Shown here: positions 1-9,463 of the stretch, one piece after another | Layout: each line of letters opens with the position of its first letter | Position numbering within the stretch: the stretch's first letter is position 1 | Origin: Rufibacter hautae | Lineage (GTDB): Bacteria > Bacteroidota > Bacteroidia > Cytophagales > Hymenobacteraceae | Assembly (NCBI RefSeq): GCF_008271695.1 | Contig: NZ_VKKY01000001.1 | Location: 496,001-560,000 of the forward strand | Direction: 5' to 3' | Length of the DNA: 64,000 nt | Translations under genes and position numbers: made by a program | Notes under the pieces: model-generated | Seen by the model: the letters and a program-made list of their open reading frames with translations, nothing else | Database searches by the model: none | What the model was told of the DNA's origin: nothing

Positions 1-1744
1 GCGAAGGATGGCGCTTGTACAGCAGCGAGGTCAAGATCGCGTTCAGACCTACCGATTTACCTTGACCCGTGGCCCCCGCCATAAGTAAGTGGGGCATTTT
101 GGCCAAATCAGTAATAAACACCTCGTTGGTGATGGTTTTCCCGAAGGCGATGGGCAGTTCCATCTCGCTCTTCATGAACTTCTCGGTGCTCAGGATGGCC
201 TTGATGGGCACCATCTCCTTTTTCTTGTTCGGCACCTCAATCCCGATGGTTCCTTTGCCCGGAATTGGGGCAATGATCCGGATTCCCAAGGCGGCTAAAC
301 TCAGGGCGATGTCATCTTCCAAGCTCTTAATCTTGGAAATCCGCACGCCGGCCTCCGGTACGATCTCGTACAGCGTCACAGTTGGCCCGATGGTCGCTTT
401 GATGCTGGCAATCCCGATGTTGTAGTTCCCGAGGGTTTCTACAATGCGGTCTTTGTTGGCTTCCAGTTCTTCCTTGGTTACCTGTACTTTGGCCACGCCG
501 TAGTCGGTGAGCAGGTCGATGGAAGGGTATTGATAACGCGGCAGGTCCAGCGTAGGGTCATAGTTTTCACTCACCGCCACATCGGCCTCTTCTTCCTCCA
601 AATCTACATTGGCAATGGCCAGTTCTACTTCTTCCTCGGGTTCTTCCAACAGCACGTCATCGTCCTGCTCTACTTCCAGGGCCAGCGGCACGGAAGCCAA
701 AGGCACGGCGGCTCTTGGCGTCACCGGTAACTCGTTCACGGAGAACAAATCTTCCTGCGGCTCTTCCAGTTCTTCCTCGTCATACTCCTCGTCGTCCTGG
801 TCGTCATAGAACTCCTCGTCCTGGGGTTGCTCCTCCTCGTACTCCTCTTCCTCATCATCCGGTTCTTCCTGCTTTACCAGAAAAGGGGCCGGAAACGCCG
901 GTTCTTCCTCCTGGGGCTCAAACGTACCAGAGGGGTTGGTAAGATGGTTCATGCCCGCCGAAGGCGAAGCGTATACGCCAGTTTCAGGTCTATTATCCAC
1001 GGCCGCCATAGCGGGCTTGGGCGCTGCAGTCTCCGTTTTAGGGAATCTTGGCCGGCCCAGCGTGGTGATGTTGAAGAAGAACATGACAAAGGCGATGAGC
1101 GCGAAGCCCATCAGAAGGCCGGTTCCCCAGCCCAAAAGGCTCTGCAGCCACAGCGCGGTCTCGTAGCCGATGCCGCCGCTCATGAAGCCGTACGTATCCG
1201 TAGCTTGGTTCAGGAGAACCAGGTAACCCGCGGTCACGCAACCCCACAGCAATCCGAAAAGGCACAGAGTGACCACAGAGGAAAGGGTGATGGACGTGCG
1301 GCGGAAAACGATTTTGTACCCGATGTAGAACACCACCGGCACAAAGAAGAACGAGGCGACCCCGAACCAGCGGTTGATGAAGTAATCAGAGATCCAGGCG
1401 CCAAAGAGACCCAGCCAGTTCTCAGACTCCAGCCCGGCGGCTTTCACATCCTCGGGGGTCACAGACTCCACAATGCTCTGGTCGGCGGTGCCGGTGAACA
1501 GGAACGAGACGAACGCGATGGTGAGGTACAGCGAGGACAGCAGGAAGAAAAACCCGATGAACAGCTGCAGCCGGCGGTCTTTTAGAAAGTTGAAGGATAA
1601 CTGGGGGGTGGGAAGCGACTTCTTGGGTTTGGCCTCTTTGGGGGCTTTATTTTCGGTCTTTCCTTTTGGTTCATTCTGAATCCTGGGCGCATTCTTAGGC
1701 CGCGGACCAGTCCCTACATCCCGTTTATATGTGTTCGTTGCCAT
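1..1744 (-). CDS. ftsK: DNA translocase FtsK/SpoIIIE family, C-terminus outside window
   Basis: Septal DNA pump that moves the chromosome and aids dimer resolution during division. Reading leftwards from the ATG at 1744-1742, about 581 codons are present and the frame runs off the left edge. Four hydrophobic segments lie in roughly residues 60-255, followed by a very acidic Glu/Asp linker (about residues 290-400), then the motor start. The Walker A motif GATGQGKSV is near residue 556, preceded by IGIEVPNKKKEMV, typical of the FtsK alpha/beta region. The RecA core's remainder and gamma domain are not visible. It lies 84 bp downstream of pyrD on the same strand. Family assignment is secure; the strongly acidic linker is a lineage feature rather than a functional clue. 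Confidence 0.93.
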   Translation of the reverse strand, partial: MATNTYKRDVGTGPRPKNAPRIQNEPKGKTENKAPKEAKPKKSLPTPQLSFNFLKDRRLQLFIGFFFLLSSLYLTIAFVSFLFTGTADQSIVESVTPEDVKAAGLESENWLGLFGAWISDYFINRWFGVASFFFVPVVFYIGYKIVFRRTSITLSSVVTLCLFGLLWGCVTAGYLVLLNQATDTYGFMSGGIGYETALWLQSLLGWGTGLLMGFALIAFVMFFFNITTLGRPRFPKTETAAPKPAMAAVDNRPETGVYASPSAGMNHLTNPSGTFEPQEEEPAFPAPFLVKQEEPDDEEEEYEEEQPQDEEFYDDQDDEEYDEEELEEPQEDLFSVNELPVTPRAAVPLASVPLALEVEQDDDVLLEEPEEEVELAIANVDLEEEEADVAVSENYDPTLDLPRYQYPSIDLLTDYGVAKVQVTKEELEANKDRIVETLGNYNIGIASIKATIGPTVTLYEIVPEAGVRISKIKSLEDDIALSLAALGIRIIAPIPGKGTIGIEVPNKKKEMVPIKAILSTEKFMKSEMELPIAFGKTITNEVFITDLAKMPHLLMAGATGQGKSVGLNAILTSLLYKRHPS

Positions 1745-1828
1745 GCTGTCTCCAAACTTCAAATCTACACTATTCCGTTCAATAAGCCTTGAACAATTTA
1801 CCAGTATATGGTTTTCAAAATATAGTAT

Positions 1829-2857
1829 TTACCTGAGTAACCGCTCGTTAATCTGCCTTATCAATCCGGGCCCTTCGTAAATGAAACCGGTGTATAATTG
1901 CACCAAATCGGCCCCGGCCGAAAGCTTCTCCAGCGCATCCTCGGGGGTCATGATGCCGCCCACGCCCACAATCCTGATCTCCTGGGGCAGTTGCTGCCGC
2001 AGGTACCGAATGACTTGGGTAGAGGCGCTGGTCAAGGGTTTGCCGCTCAGGCCGCCGGCCCCAATCTCAGTGATGCGCTGGCCCGAGGTCTGCAACCCCT
2101 CCCGGCTGATGGTGGTGTTCGTCCCGATGACGCCGGAAAGCTGGGTCTGCGCCGCAATCTCCACAATATCATCTAACTGGGCCAGGTTCAGATCGGGGGC
2201 GATTTTCAAGAGCAGCGGCTTTGGTTTGGCTTTGCCCTGGTTGCGGTTCTGTAGGTTGCTCAAGAGGTCGCGCAGCGGTTCCTTTTCCTGTAACGCGCGC
2301 AGGTCGGGCGTATTGGGCGAGCTCACGTTCACCACAAAATAATCTACCACGTCATACAGGGCGTCAAAGCAGTAGAGGTAATCCTGCAGGGCCTGCTCAT
2401 TAGGCGTGACCTTGTTCTTGCCGATGTTGCCGCCCACGATCACGTTGCTTTTGCGGCTGCGCAGACGCTCCACGGCCTGGTCTACGCCTTCGTTGTTGAA
2501 GCCCATACGGTTGATGATGGCCCCGTCCTGCGGAAGGCGGAACAGGCGCGGCTTGGGATTGCCCGTCTGCGCCTTGGGCGTGAGCGTGCCTATCTCAATG
2601 AACCCGAAACCCAGCTGGGCGTACTCGTCAATCATGCGGGCGTCTTTGTCAAAACCGGCCGCTAAACCCACCGGGTTAGGAAACGTGAGCCCGAAGACTT
2701 TCCTCTCCAGCCGTTTATCTGTTACCTGGAACACGCCCCGGCTGAGGGATTTGGCCAGCGGCAGCTGAAAACCGGTCTTCAGCGCCGAGGTGGTCAGGTG
2801 GTGCACCTTCTCGGGGTCTAACTGGAAAAGTAACGGACGGATGATTTTTTTGTACAC
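1829..2857 (-). CDS. pyrD: Dihydroorotate dehydrogenase (quinone), class 2
   Basis: Oxidises dihydroorotate to orotate with quinone as acceptor, the fourth step of pyrimidine synthesis, at the inner face of the cytoplasmic membrane. The 342-residue length, the N-terminal helix region ([14 protein letters not shown]) and the FMN-barrel motifs [29 protein letters not shown] and GVGGI identify the membrane-associated class 2 enzyme rather than the soluble class 1 type. The start is the only Met before the conserved N-terminus. A good -7 element lies 18 bp upstream. It precedes ftsK by 84 bp and the two may be cotranscribed. Confidence 0.96.
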   Translation of the reverse strand: MYKKIIRPLLFQLDPEKVHHLTTSALKTGFQLPLAKSLSRGVFQVTDKRLERKVFGLTFPNPVGLAAGFDKDARMIDEYAQLGFGFIEIGTLTPKAQTGNPKPRLFRLPQDGAIINRMGFNNEGVDQAVERLRSRKSNVIVGGNIGKNKVTPNEQALQDYLYCFDALYDVVDYFVVNVSSPNTPDLRALQEKEPLRDLLSNLQNRNQGKAKPKPLLLKIAPDLNLAQLDDIVEIAAQTQLSGVIGTNTTISREGLQTSGQRITEIGAGGLSGKPLTSASTQVIRYLRQQLPQEIRIVGVGGIMTPEDALEKLSAGADLVQLYTGFIYEGPGLIRQINERLLR

Positions 2858-3235
2858 GGCAAAAGGGGTTTAGGCAAAGATAAAAAATAGCCTGCTACCG
2901 GTGTCAATTAAATGCGCTTATCTGCCGCCGCGTTTTCTGGCTGAAAAAACAAAACAGGTACAATTCCGGAGTACCGGGCCTTGCCCCACCATAGCCCCGC
3001 TCCATTCCCGTGGCCAGATGCAAGCTCTATGCGGCTTTTAGGTCCTTTTTCTGTAAACGGCTCCAAAACAACAGCCTAGCGCATTTTAGGACAATTCTAA
3101 ACTGCTTTCACCAGTCCCGGAATCCCCCTTTCAGAGCCTTGGTTTTTACTTCAATTTTCAGGTCCTGATTCTAAGAAAATCAGCGGTAAAGGCACGGCTT
3201 TTGCTTTTCTAGAACTGTACCTAAACGGCTTGAAG
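2858..3235. other. Divergent intergenic region, no gene seen
   Basis: The gap separates divergent pyrD and the GAF gene. It holds the pyrD promoter and two imperfect copies of the dispersed dyad (2930-2958 and 3035-3070). No open frame with coding character was found. Confidence 0.6.
2875..2907 (-). promoter_or_regulatory. Bacteroidetes-type promoter of pyrD
   Basis: On the minus strand TATCTTTG (2882-2875) matches the -7 consensus TAnnTTTG, with a TTG (2907-2905) 22 nt upstream as a possible -33 element. The pyrD start codon follows 18 bp later. One dyad of the dispersed AAAACG family (2930-2958) lies just upstream. Confidence 0.6.
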
Positions 3236-3769
3236 ATGTTAGAGACTTGGAACCCCAGATTGGAAGTTGTTTGGACCGCCGACGACAAAGTGGTGTTGGA
3301 CACTGCGGTCTTGCTCAGCCAGAACGTAAACCAGGCTTCCTATGTATCTGATGTGCTTTTGTTTCTGTACCAGCACTCGGCCGCCGATGTGATTATGATT
3401 TGCCAGAAATCTAGCCCTACCAGGGAGATGAAGATTCTGCGCATGCTGTATCAGGGCCAGGTGCTTCCTATGAAGGCTTCTTACCCCATAGACGGAACGC
3501 CCTGTGCCAATGTGAACCGCCATGGGGTACTGTATTTCGCCTCGGGCGTGCGGGACCGCTTTCCTTTGGATAATTATTTGCGCAATTACGGGATTGAGAG
3601 TTACTTTGGGGCACCGCTTATGAACTCCGCCGATGAACTGACGGGCGTAGTGGCCCTGTTGCACAAGAAATCGCTTCCTAACCCTTACCTCCTGGAATTG
3701 TTGCTCACTATTCTTTCCCCCTCGCTTGAGTCGCTGCTGGAAAGGCTTGCCCCCCAGGCCACTGCATGA
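3236..3769 (+). CDS. GAF domain-containing protein
   Basis: A 177-residue stand-alone GAF-type sensor domain. The central and C-terminal part (GTPCANV, YFASGVRDRFP, GIESYFGAPLMNS, LTGVVALLHKK) follows the usual GAF order of a ligand pocket strand, FP..xYLxxxGxxSYxGxPL, and a closing strand. No kinase, cyclase or DNA-binding output domain is attached, so the partner is unknown. A TTG two codons upstream could also start translation, but ATG at 3236 is preferred. Its stop overlaps the next gene's start (ATGA), indicating translational coupling with the zinc-ribbon membrane protein. Confidence 0.8.
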   Translation: MLETWNPRLEVVWTADDKVVLDTAVLLSQNVNQASYVSDVLLFLYQHSAADVIMICQKSSPTREMKILRMLYQGQVLPMKASYPIDGTPCANVNRHGVLYFASGVRDRFPLDNYLRNYGIESYFGAPLMNSADELTGVVALLHKKSLPNPYLLELLLTILSPSLESLLERLAPQATA

Positions 3770-4062
3770 GCGCCAGCAAAAAATGCCCGCACTGTGGCCA
3801 ATGGTCTGGCTGGCAGCAGAACCCCACCGACCGCTGCGAACACTGCCAGGGTTTGCTGGACCCCGGAGCCTTTGACCGGCAACAGGCCCAAGTGGCGCGG
3901 CAGGCCGAAGAGAAAAAGCACTTCACGGTAGATTTCATCCAGATAAACCACAACGACCCGCCTTTCACCAAATTCTACAAAAGCATCGGGCTTGGTTTTC
4001 AGTTGGCTTTCGTGAGCATCGTTTCCTTTATCTTATGGCTTCTCGCCTTGCTGGCCGGTTAA
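3766..4062 (+). CDS. Small zinc-ribbon protein with C-terminal membrane anchor
   Basis: A 98-residue protein that I cannot assign to a named family. Two CxxC pairs near the N-terminus (CPHC about residues 6-9, CEHC about 25-28) form a probable zinc ribbon. A charged middle region is followed by a hydrophobic helix (about residues 73-96, GLGFQLAFVSIVSFILWLL) that should anchor it in the membrane. It overlaps the GAF gene by 4 nt and the next gene by 28 nt, so the three form one tightly packed unit. Function unknown. Confidence 0.75.
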   Translation: MSASKKCPHCGQWSGWQQNPTDRCEHCQGLLDPGAFDRQQAQVARQAEEKKHFTVDFIQINHNDPPFTKFYKSIGLGFQLAFVSIVSFILWLLALLAG

Positions 4063-4406
4063 CCTGGGGCACTTTCACGCCTTTGTTCTGCGGGCTGGCC
4101 ACTATTTACGTGGCGCACCGCACCGCGGCCTGGCTTCAGTTTCCCCGCCCCTTCTGGCTCAGGTCCTACCTGGATGACCTTCTTTGCCTGCCCCTTTTAC
4201 TCACCGTTACTTTATTTCTCATGCGGATGCTGTACGGCCCGCAGGTGCGCTTCACCAAATACCACATCGGGTTTGTGGTGGCGTATGTCTCCCTGGTCTT
4301 CGAGCTGCTCTTACCCCGTTACATGGAGCGCTACACCAGTGATCTGTTGGATGTGGTCCTTTACGCCCTGGGCGGATGGTTTTTCCACCGGTTCTTGAAC
4401 AAATAG
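4035..4406 (+). CDS. Polytopic membrane protein, VanZ-like (conserved hypothetical)
   Basis: A 123-residue protein with about four hydrophobic segments. The motif YLDDLLCLPLLL and the C-terminal RYTSDLLDVVLYALGG are characteristic of a conserved small membrane family common in Bacteroidetes that databases sometimes label 'magnesium citrate secondary transporter'; I see no support for that activity. The start overlaps the upstream gene by 28 nt, and no later Met would keep the first helix. Third gene of the GAF/zinc-ribbon unit. Function unknown. Confidence 0.7.
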   Translation: MASRLAGRLTWGTFTPLFCGLATIYVAHRTAAWLQFPRPFWLRSYLDDLLCLPLLLTVTLFLMRMLYGPQVRFTKYHIGFVVAYVSLVFELLLPRYMERYTSDLLDVVLYALGGWFFHRFLNK

Positions 4407-4416
4407 CCCTCACTTG

Positions 4417-4452
4417 CTTTTAACCCGATTTTAGAAAAAGGCGCCCAAAACG
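4417..4452. repeat. Dispersed dyad (AAAACG family) copy
   Basis: Imperfect dyad CTTTTAACCCGATTTT / GAAAAAGGCGCCCAAAAC between the VanZ-like gene and the DUF72 gene, 45 bp upstream of the latter's start. It has the common layout of outer TTTT, GC block, inner TTTT, mirrored AAAA, GC block, AAAACG. Confidence 0.5.
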
Positions 4453-4496
4453 CTGCTTCCTCCAACCTGCCTCCACGGCTGCGTATAAGAAGGGCT

Positions 4497-5231
4497 ATGC
4501 AGGAAAAAGGCACCATGTACATCGGCACCTCGGGGTGGCACTACAACCATTGGAAAGGAAATTTCTATCCGGCGGGCGTCACCGCTAAACAGTTCACGGA
4601 GTATTACCTCCGCTTCTTCCAAACGGTGGAGATCAACAACTCTTTCTACCGATTGCCCTCCCCAGAGACCTTTGCGGCCTGGCGCAACAGCGTGCCCCCA
4701 GATTTTCTGTTCTCTGTAAAAGCCAGCCGATTTATCACGCACATGAAGAAGCTCAAAGATTCGCAGCAGAGCCTCTCGCAGTTCCTGGGCAACGCGCAGG
4801 CCCTGGAGGAGAAATTGGGTCCCATTCTGTTCCAGTTGCCGCCCGCCTGGAAACTAAACCTGGAGCGCTTCCAGGACTTTCTCAAAGCCCTGCCGCCGTA
4901 CCACCGCTATACCTTTGAGTTCCGGGACCAAACCTGGTACCACCCAGAGGTGAATTCCCTGCTGCAACAGTACAATTGCGCTTTCTGCATCTATGACCTG
5001 GCCGGCCACCTGTCGCCACGGGAGGTCACCGCCGATTTCGTGTACGTGCGCCTCCACGGCCCCGAAGGCAAATACAACGGCAGCTACGCAGAAAGCGCGC
5101 TTCAGTCCTGGGCGAGCCATTGCCGCACCTGGGCTGCTGAAGGAAAAGATGTATTCGTGTACTTTGACAACGACATAAACGGCCACGCTCCCGTCAACGC
5201 CCTGCGTCTGCAGGAACTGGTGCGGGCGTAA
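4497..5231 (+). CDS. DUF72 domain-containing protein (YecE-like)
   Basis: A 244-residue TIM-barrel protein of the DUF72/YecE family, whose biochemical role is not established. Family motifs are plain: YIGTSGWHYNHWKG at the N-terminus, TVEINNSFYRLP, FSVKASRFITH, GPILFQLPP, FEFRDQTWY and the C-terminal YVRLHGPEGKY plus VYFDNDINGHAP. The Met at 4515 sits directly before YIGTSG and is an equally good start; 4497 adds six residues. It is a single-gene unit. Confidence 0.9.
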   Translation: MQEKGTMYIGTSGWHYNHWKGNFYPAGVTAKQFTEYYLRFFQTVEINNSFYRLPSPETFAAWRNSVPPDFLFSVKASRFITHMKKLKDSQQSLSQFLGNAQALEEKLGPILFQLPPAWKLNLERFQDFLKALPPYHRYTFEFRDQTWYHPEVNSLLQQYNCAFCIYDLAGHLSPREVTADFVYVRLHGPEGKYNGSYAESALQSWASHCRTWAAEGKDVFVYFDNDINGHAPVNALRLQELVRA

Positions 5232-5369
5232 GCGATGGTGTTTTGAGGTTGTTTTGTGGAAAATCGGGCTAAAAGGAAGTGCTTCTTGGCAAGAACCCGG
5301 ATTCACATTAGCAATGGGAAAGCTGCCTCTCCACAAGTCAGGAAAGGAAATCCGGATAATCAGAATCTA

Positions 5370-5585
5370 CTATTCCCGGACGAGGAGGTAGGTGGTGGCC
5401 AGAATGGCGTTCTGCCGGGTACCCTCGTCAATGCCGGGGCTCAATTGGGTAGATACAGACTGTATCTGGAACCCATTTTCCAGGAATTGCGCCACCTGGT
5501 TTGTAGTGTCATTAGAGGACATTTGGTTGTTTCCCGGTTTAGGGTACTCTACTCTGCTTAAGACTGTAATCACCCGCTGCTCCAT
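5370..5585 (-). CDS. Small hypothetical protein
   Basis: A 71-residue frame with protein-like composition (begins MEQRVITVLSRVEYPKP, contains NDTTNQVAQFLENGFQIQSVSTQ). A GGGAAGAA stretch sits 4-5 nt before the ATG as a possible ribosome site. It resembles short conserved Bacteroidetes hypotheticals but I cannot name the family. It lies alone between the DUF72 gene and the convergent-side oxidoreductase. Moderately likely to be real. Confidence 0.5.
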   Translation of the reverse strand: MEQRVITVLSRVEYPKPGNNQMSSNDTTNQVAQFLENGFQIQSVSTQLSPGIDEGTRQNAILATTYLLVRE

Positions 5586-5651
5586 AAACTTCTTCCCAGG
5601 TGGTTAAATCCCAGTCTGGCAAAGCTACGGAATAGAAATGGAGGGCACTAA

Positions 5652-6686
5652 TTATTGGCCGGCACGGGGTTCCAGTCCGTACGCCTCGGCCAGCAATTCA
5701 TAGCTGCGCAGGCGGTCTTTGAAGTCATAGGTGATGGTGACCACCACAATCTCGTCCACGTGGTAGGCCTCGGCCAGGGCGTCTAGTTTGGCTTTTACCT
5801 GGGCAGGGGTGCCGGCCACAATGCGCTGGCGGTTGTATTGGATGTGGGCCAGTTCGCTTTCCTCCAGGTCTTCATAGAACGCTTTGGCTTTCTCCAGCGA
5901 GGGTACGCCGGCGGCTTTGCCCTGCCGGATGTGCAGCATGAGCATGTCCATGGAAAGCTGCAGTTCCTCGGCTTTCTCCTGGGTATCGGCGCAAAGCACA
6001 AAAATCCCGAAGTTGCCGGCGGGTTTCTTGAGCAGGGCCGAGGGCGTGAACCGGGCCTGGTAGTTGCGCATCATCTCGGGTCCTTCCTTGGGGTTGATGA
6101 AGTGCGCGAAGGAGAACCCCATGCCAAAGTGGGCCGCAAAAACGCCGCTCTGCCCGCTGGAGCTCAAAAGCCAGCGCTCTGGCGTGGTGGCCGAGCGGGG
6201 CGTCACCTTCACCTCGGCGGCCTCGGTGCCGTTGAGACCGTCCTGCAGGTAGCGGTCCAGGTCAATGAGTTGGGTCACGAAATCCTGCTCGTTGAACTGG
6301 TTGTAGGGGTTGAGCAGGGCGGCGGTTTTGCGGTCGGTGCCGGGGGCGCGGCCAATGCCCAGGTCAATGCGGTTGGGGTACAGGGCTTCCAGCAGCCGGA
6401 AATTCTGGGCCACTTTCAAGGCGCTGTAATGGGGTAGCATCACGCCACCCGAGCCCACGCGCAAGTGCTGCGTATGTGCCGCCAGGTACGGAATCAACAC
6501 CTCGGGCGAGGGGCCCGCCAGGCCCAGGGAGTTGTGGTGCTCAGAAACCCAATAGCGCGTGTAGCCCAGTTTATCGGCTAGTTGGGCCAATTCCAGCGTT
6601 TCCTGCAGGGCTTGTTCTGGGGTGCCACCCTCCCGTACCGGTGACTGGTCCAGCACACTCAATTTTATCTTTTTAGCTTCTGCCAT
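5652..6686 (-). CDS. LLM class (luciferase-like) flavin-dependent oxidoreductase
   Basis: A 344-residue F420/FMN-type TIM-barrel oxidoreductase of the bacterial luciferase-like superfamily, the subset often called MsnO8-like or YhbW-like. Visible family signatures are LSVLDQSPV at the start, YWVSEHHN, LRVGSGGVMLPHYSALKVAQNF, and IDLGIGRAPGTD. The substrate cannot be read from sequence. It is a single gene on the minus strand, divergent from the PBP gene 160 bp away. Confidence 0.9.
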   Translation of the reverse strand: MAEAKKIKLSVLDQSPVREGGTPEQALQETLELAQLADKLGYTRYWVSEHHNSLGLAGPSPEVLIPYLAAHTQHLRVGSGGVMLPHYSALKVAQNFRLLEALYPNRIDLGIGRAPGTDRKTAALLNPYNQFNEQDFVTQLIDLDRYLQDGLNGTEAAEVKVTPRSATTPERWLLSSSGQSGVFAAHFGMGFSFAHFINPKEGPEMMRNYQARFTPSALLKKPAGNFGIFVLCADTQEKAEELQLSMDMLMLHIRQGKAAGVPSLEKAKAFYEDLEESELAHIQYNRQRIVAGTPAQVKAKLDALAEAYHVDEIVVVTITYDFKDRLRSYELLAEAYGLEPRAGQ

Positions 6687-6745
6687 CTGGTTTTCTTGGG
6701 TTGTGAATTATTTGCCGGTGGGTGACCTGTGATCGGCTTTCCTTC

Positions 6746-6783
6746 TGTTTTACGGCCAATTTGCGTAAACTGCCCCAAAACGG
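6746..6783. repeat. Dispersed dyad copy upstream of PBP gene
   Basis: Imperfect dyad TGTTTTACGGCCAATTTG / CGTAAACTGCCCCAAAACGG. It ends about 65 bp before the PBP start; a possible -7 (TAGCCTTTG) follows in between. Confidence 0.45.
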
Positions 6784-6847
6784 TGAAACCTTGGCAGTAT
6801 CCTTGAGGTAAGCATAGCCTTTGCCGCCGTTTATACGTTCTTAGCGC

Positions 6848-9361
6848 ATGCCCTTTTTCAACTCTTACTTTGGAAGCTTCTCAGACTGGATCAACACCCG
6901 ACGCAAGCGCTGGATTGCCCGCCATGGGCATAAACTGAGCCTGAGCTTCTGGCGATCTTTGGACCGGAAAGGCTGGCTCCGCGTTCTGACCAAAGGGGCT
7001 TTATCCGTGCTGCTGTTGCTGTTCGTGTTCTACCTGGCCGTTTATTTCGGGGTGTTCGGGTGGCTTCCTACCAAGCGACAACTCAAAGCCGTGCAGAACA
7101 ACATGCCCTCTGAGGTCTACACCGCCGACAGCGTGCTCATAGGCCGTTACTTCATCCAGGACCGCACCAACGTGGCCTATGACAAGATTGCCGAGCCCGC
7201 CATCAAAGCCCTCATCGCCACCGAGGACGTGCGCTTCTACGAACACGATGGCGTGGATTACCGAAGCCTGGCCCGCGTGCTCATCAAAAGTCTGCTTTTA
7301 CAGGAAGAAAGCTCCGGCGGGGGTAGTACCCTCAGTCAGCAGTTGGCCAAGAACCTGTTCCCGCGCAAAAGCCTGGGGTACCTTTCCATGCCCGTGAACA
7401 AGCTGCGCGAAGCCATTTTGGCCCGCCGTTTTGAGGCCATTTATACCAAAGAAGAGATATTGGGTCTGTACCTGAACACCGTGCCCATGGGCGGAAACGT
7501 GTACGGCATTGAATCCGCGGCACGGCGTTTCTTCAATACCTCGGCAGATTCGCTCAAGACCGAGGAGGCGGCCGTGCTCATAGGCCTGCTCAAGGGCACC
7601 ACCTATTACCACCCCAAGCTGTACCCCGAGCGATCTTTGCAGCGGCGCAACGTGGTGCTGGCCCAAATGGCCAAGTACGGCTATCTCACCCCGGCCCAGA
7701 AAGACTCCCTGCAGAAACGTCCGCTGAAACTCAGGTACAACCCTTATTCCCACCATAGCGGCTTGGCGGCTTATTTCAGGGAACACCTGCGCCAGGAACT
7801 GGGCCAGTGGGCGGCCCGGCAGAAAGACAAAGAAGGCGATCCGTATAACCTCTACACCGATGGCCTCAAGATTTACACCACCATTGACAGCCGCATGCAG
7901 CGTCACGCCGAGTTAGCCCTGCGGCAGCGCATGAAATCACTGCAGGTGGAGTTTGACAAGCACTGGTCAAAAAAAGCTCCCTGGACAGGCCAGCCCGATA
8001 TCCTGAAAGCGGCCAAGGAACGGTCGCTCCGTTACCGGCGCCACAAAGCCGCAGGTCTTTCTGAGGAGGAGATTACCGAGATTTTCAACACGCCGCGCAA
8101 AATGCAGGTGTTCCGGTGGCGGGGCGAGGTCACCCGCACCATAAGTCCCATGGATTCGCTGCGCCACTACCTGCGTTACCTGAACGCTGGTTTTGTGGCC
8201 ATGGAACCCAACAGCGGCTACGTGCGGGCCTGGGTAGGCGGTATCAGCCACAATTACTTCCAGTACGACCACGTGCGCTCCCGCCGGCAGGTGGGCTCCA
8301 CGTTCAAGCCGCTGGTGTACGCCACCGCCATAGAAAAAGGCATTGCCCCTTGCTCCTATTTCTCCAATGACCGCCGCGTCTTCCCGGAGTATGAGAACTG
8401 GTCACCCCGGAACGCAGATGAGCAGTACGGCGGATCTTACTCCATGCTGGGCGCCCTCACTCATTCCGTCAACACGGTATCGGTGAACGTGGCGCTGCAG
8501 GCCGGTTTGCCCAGTGTAATCCAGACCGCGCATAGCCTGGGCATTACCGGTGAGTTGCCTACCACGCCCTCTTTGGCCCTGGGCACCGCCGATGCCAGCC
8601 TCCTGGAGATGGTGGCTGCCTACGCGGCGCTGGCCAACGGCGGCTACCAGATAAAGCCCCGCTACCTGCTCCGGATCACCGACCGGCAAGGCAACGTGCT
8701 CTTTGATCAAACCAACCCGAACGGGCAGGGTCAGCACGTGCTCTCCAGCCAAACCACCGCTTTGCTGCGCCCAATGCTGGAGAACGTGGTCAACGAGGGT
8801 ACCGGCCGCCGGCTCCGCAGCGATTTTCGCCTGACCATGGACATCGCTGGTAAAACCGGCACCACCCAATCACACGCCGATGGCTGGTTCATCGGGTTTA
8901 CCCCCGATCTGGTGGCCGGCTCCTGGGTAGGCGGAGAAGACCGGCGCATCCGGTTCAGAGACTTGGAACAAGGGGGTGGCGCCAATACCGCGCTGCCCAT
9001 TTGGGGCGCCTTCTTCCAGCGTCTGGGTCAGGACCGGGCCTTCCGCCGCTACTCCTACAGCCAGTTCGCTCCTTTGCCGCCGCACCTGCGCAGCTATCTC
9101 AATTGCCCACCTTACCAAGGCCCCATTGTGGAGGCTCCTATGGTGGAGGAAGAAGACAGAGGAATTGATGAGTTCTTCAAAAGAAGCGGCCGCAAGCTGA
9201 AAGATTTGTTCAAACGCAAAGACAAACGGGACAAAGACAGAGAGAAGGAAAGGGAGAAAGAAAGAGACCGCGAAAAAGACTGGCAGAAGGAGCTGGAGAA
9301 AGAACTTGAGAAAAGAAGGGACAAAGGAAATGGCCGAGGCCGCTGGAGACGGGAGGATTGA
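6848..9361 (+). CDS. Class A penicillin-binding protein (transglycosylase/transpeptidase)
   Basis: Bifunctional peptidoglycan synthase anchored in the cytoplasmic membrane (hydrophobic segment about residues 52-73). GT51 motifs: EDVRFYEHDGVDYRS, GGSTLSQQLAKNLF and LGLYLNTVPMGGNVYG. Transpeptidase motifs: STFK (about residue 484), SVN (HSVNTVSVN) and KTGTTQ. Length 837 residues fits the PBP1A class. The last ~55 residues are an extreme Lys/Arg/Glu/Asp tail (repeats of KDREKEREK), probably a coiled-coil or disordered periplasmic extension found in some Bacteroidetes. It is a single-gene unit followed by a palindromic repeat and a terminator. Confidence 0.95.
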   Translation: MPFFNSYFGSFSDWINTRRKRWIARHGHKLSLSFWRSLDRKGWLRVLTKGALSVLLLLFVFYLAVYFGVFGWLPTKRQLKAVQNNMPSEVYTADSVLIGRYFIQDRTNVAYDKIAEPAIKALIATEDVRFYEHDGVDYRSLARVLIKSLLLQEESSGGGSTLSQQLAKNLFPRKSLGYLSMPVNKLREAILARRFEAIYTKEEILGLYLNTVPMGGNVYGIESAARRFFNTSADSLKTEEAAVLIGLLKGTTYYHPKLYPERSLQRRNVVLAQMAKYGYLTPAQKDSLQKRPLKLRYNPYSHHSGLAAYFREHLRQELGQWAARQKDKEGDPYNLYTDGLKIYTTIDSRMQRHAELALRQRMKSLQVEFDKHWSKKAPWTGQPDILKAAKERSLRYRRHKAAGLSEEEITEIFNTPRKMQVFRWRGEVTRTISPMDSLRHYLRYLNAGFVAMEPNSGYVRAWVGGISHNYFQYDHVRSRRQVGSTFKPLVYATAIEKGIAPCSYFSNDRRVFPEYENWSPRNADEQYGGSYSMLGALTHSVNTVSVNVALQAGLPSVIQTAHSLGITGELPTTPSLALGTADASLLEMVAAYAALANGGYQIKPRYLLRITDRQGNVLFDQTNPNGQGQHVLSSQTTALLRPMLENVVNEGTGRRLRSDFRLTMDIAGKTGTTQSHADGWFIGFTPDLVAGSWVGGEDRRIRFRDLEQGGGANTALPIWGAFFQRLGQDRAFRRYSYSQFAPLPPHLRSYLNCPPYQGPIVEAPMVEEEDRGIDEFFKRSGRKLKDLFKRKDKRDKDREKEREKERDREKDWQKELEKELEKRRDKGNGRGRWRRED

Positions 9362-9463
9362 TGTCAAGATTTGGAGATGTGAAGATTGGGAAATAGCCAG
9401 AGGTACCAAAGAGATGCTCCCCCCTGGAAAGAGAAAGCTAGTACTGTTTTACGCTGATGTGAT

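Noticed and set aside
827-1585. Long plus-strand open frame opposite ftsK
   Set aside because: It is the antisense of a well-supported FtsK frame with Walker A and membrane segments; its own protein is Glu/Gly/Arg-rich without domains.
4035-4406. Magnesium/citrate transporter label for the small membrane protein
   Set aside because: Only four short helices and VanZ-like motifs; nothing supports citrate transport.
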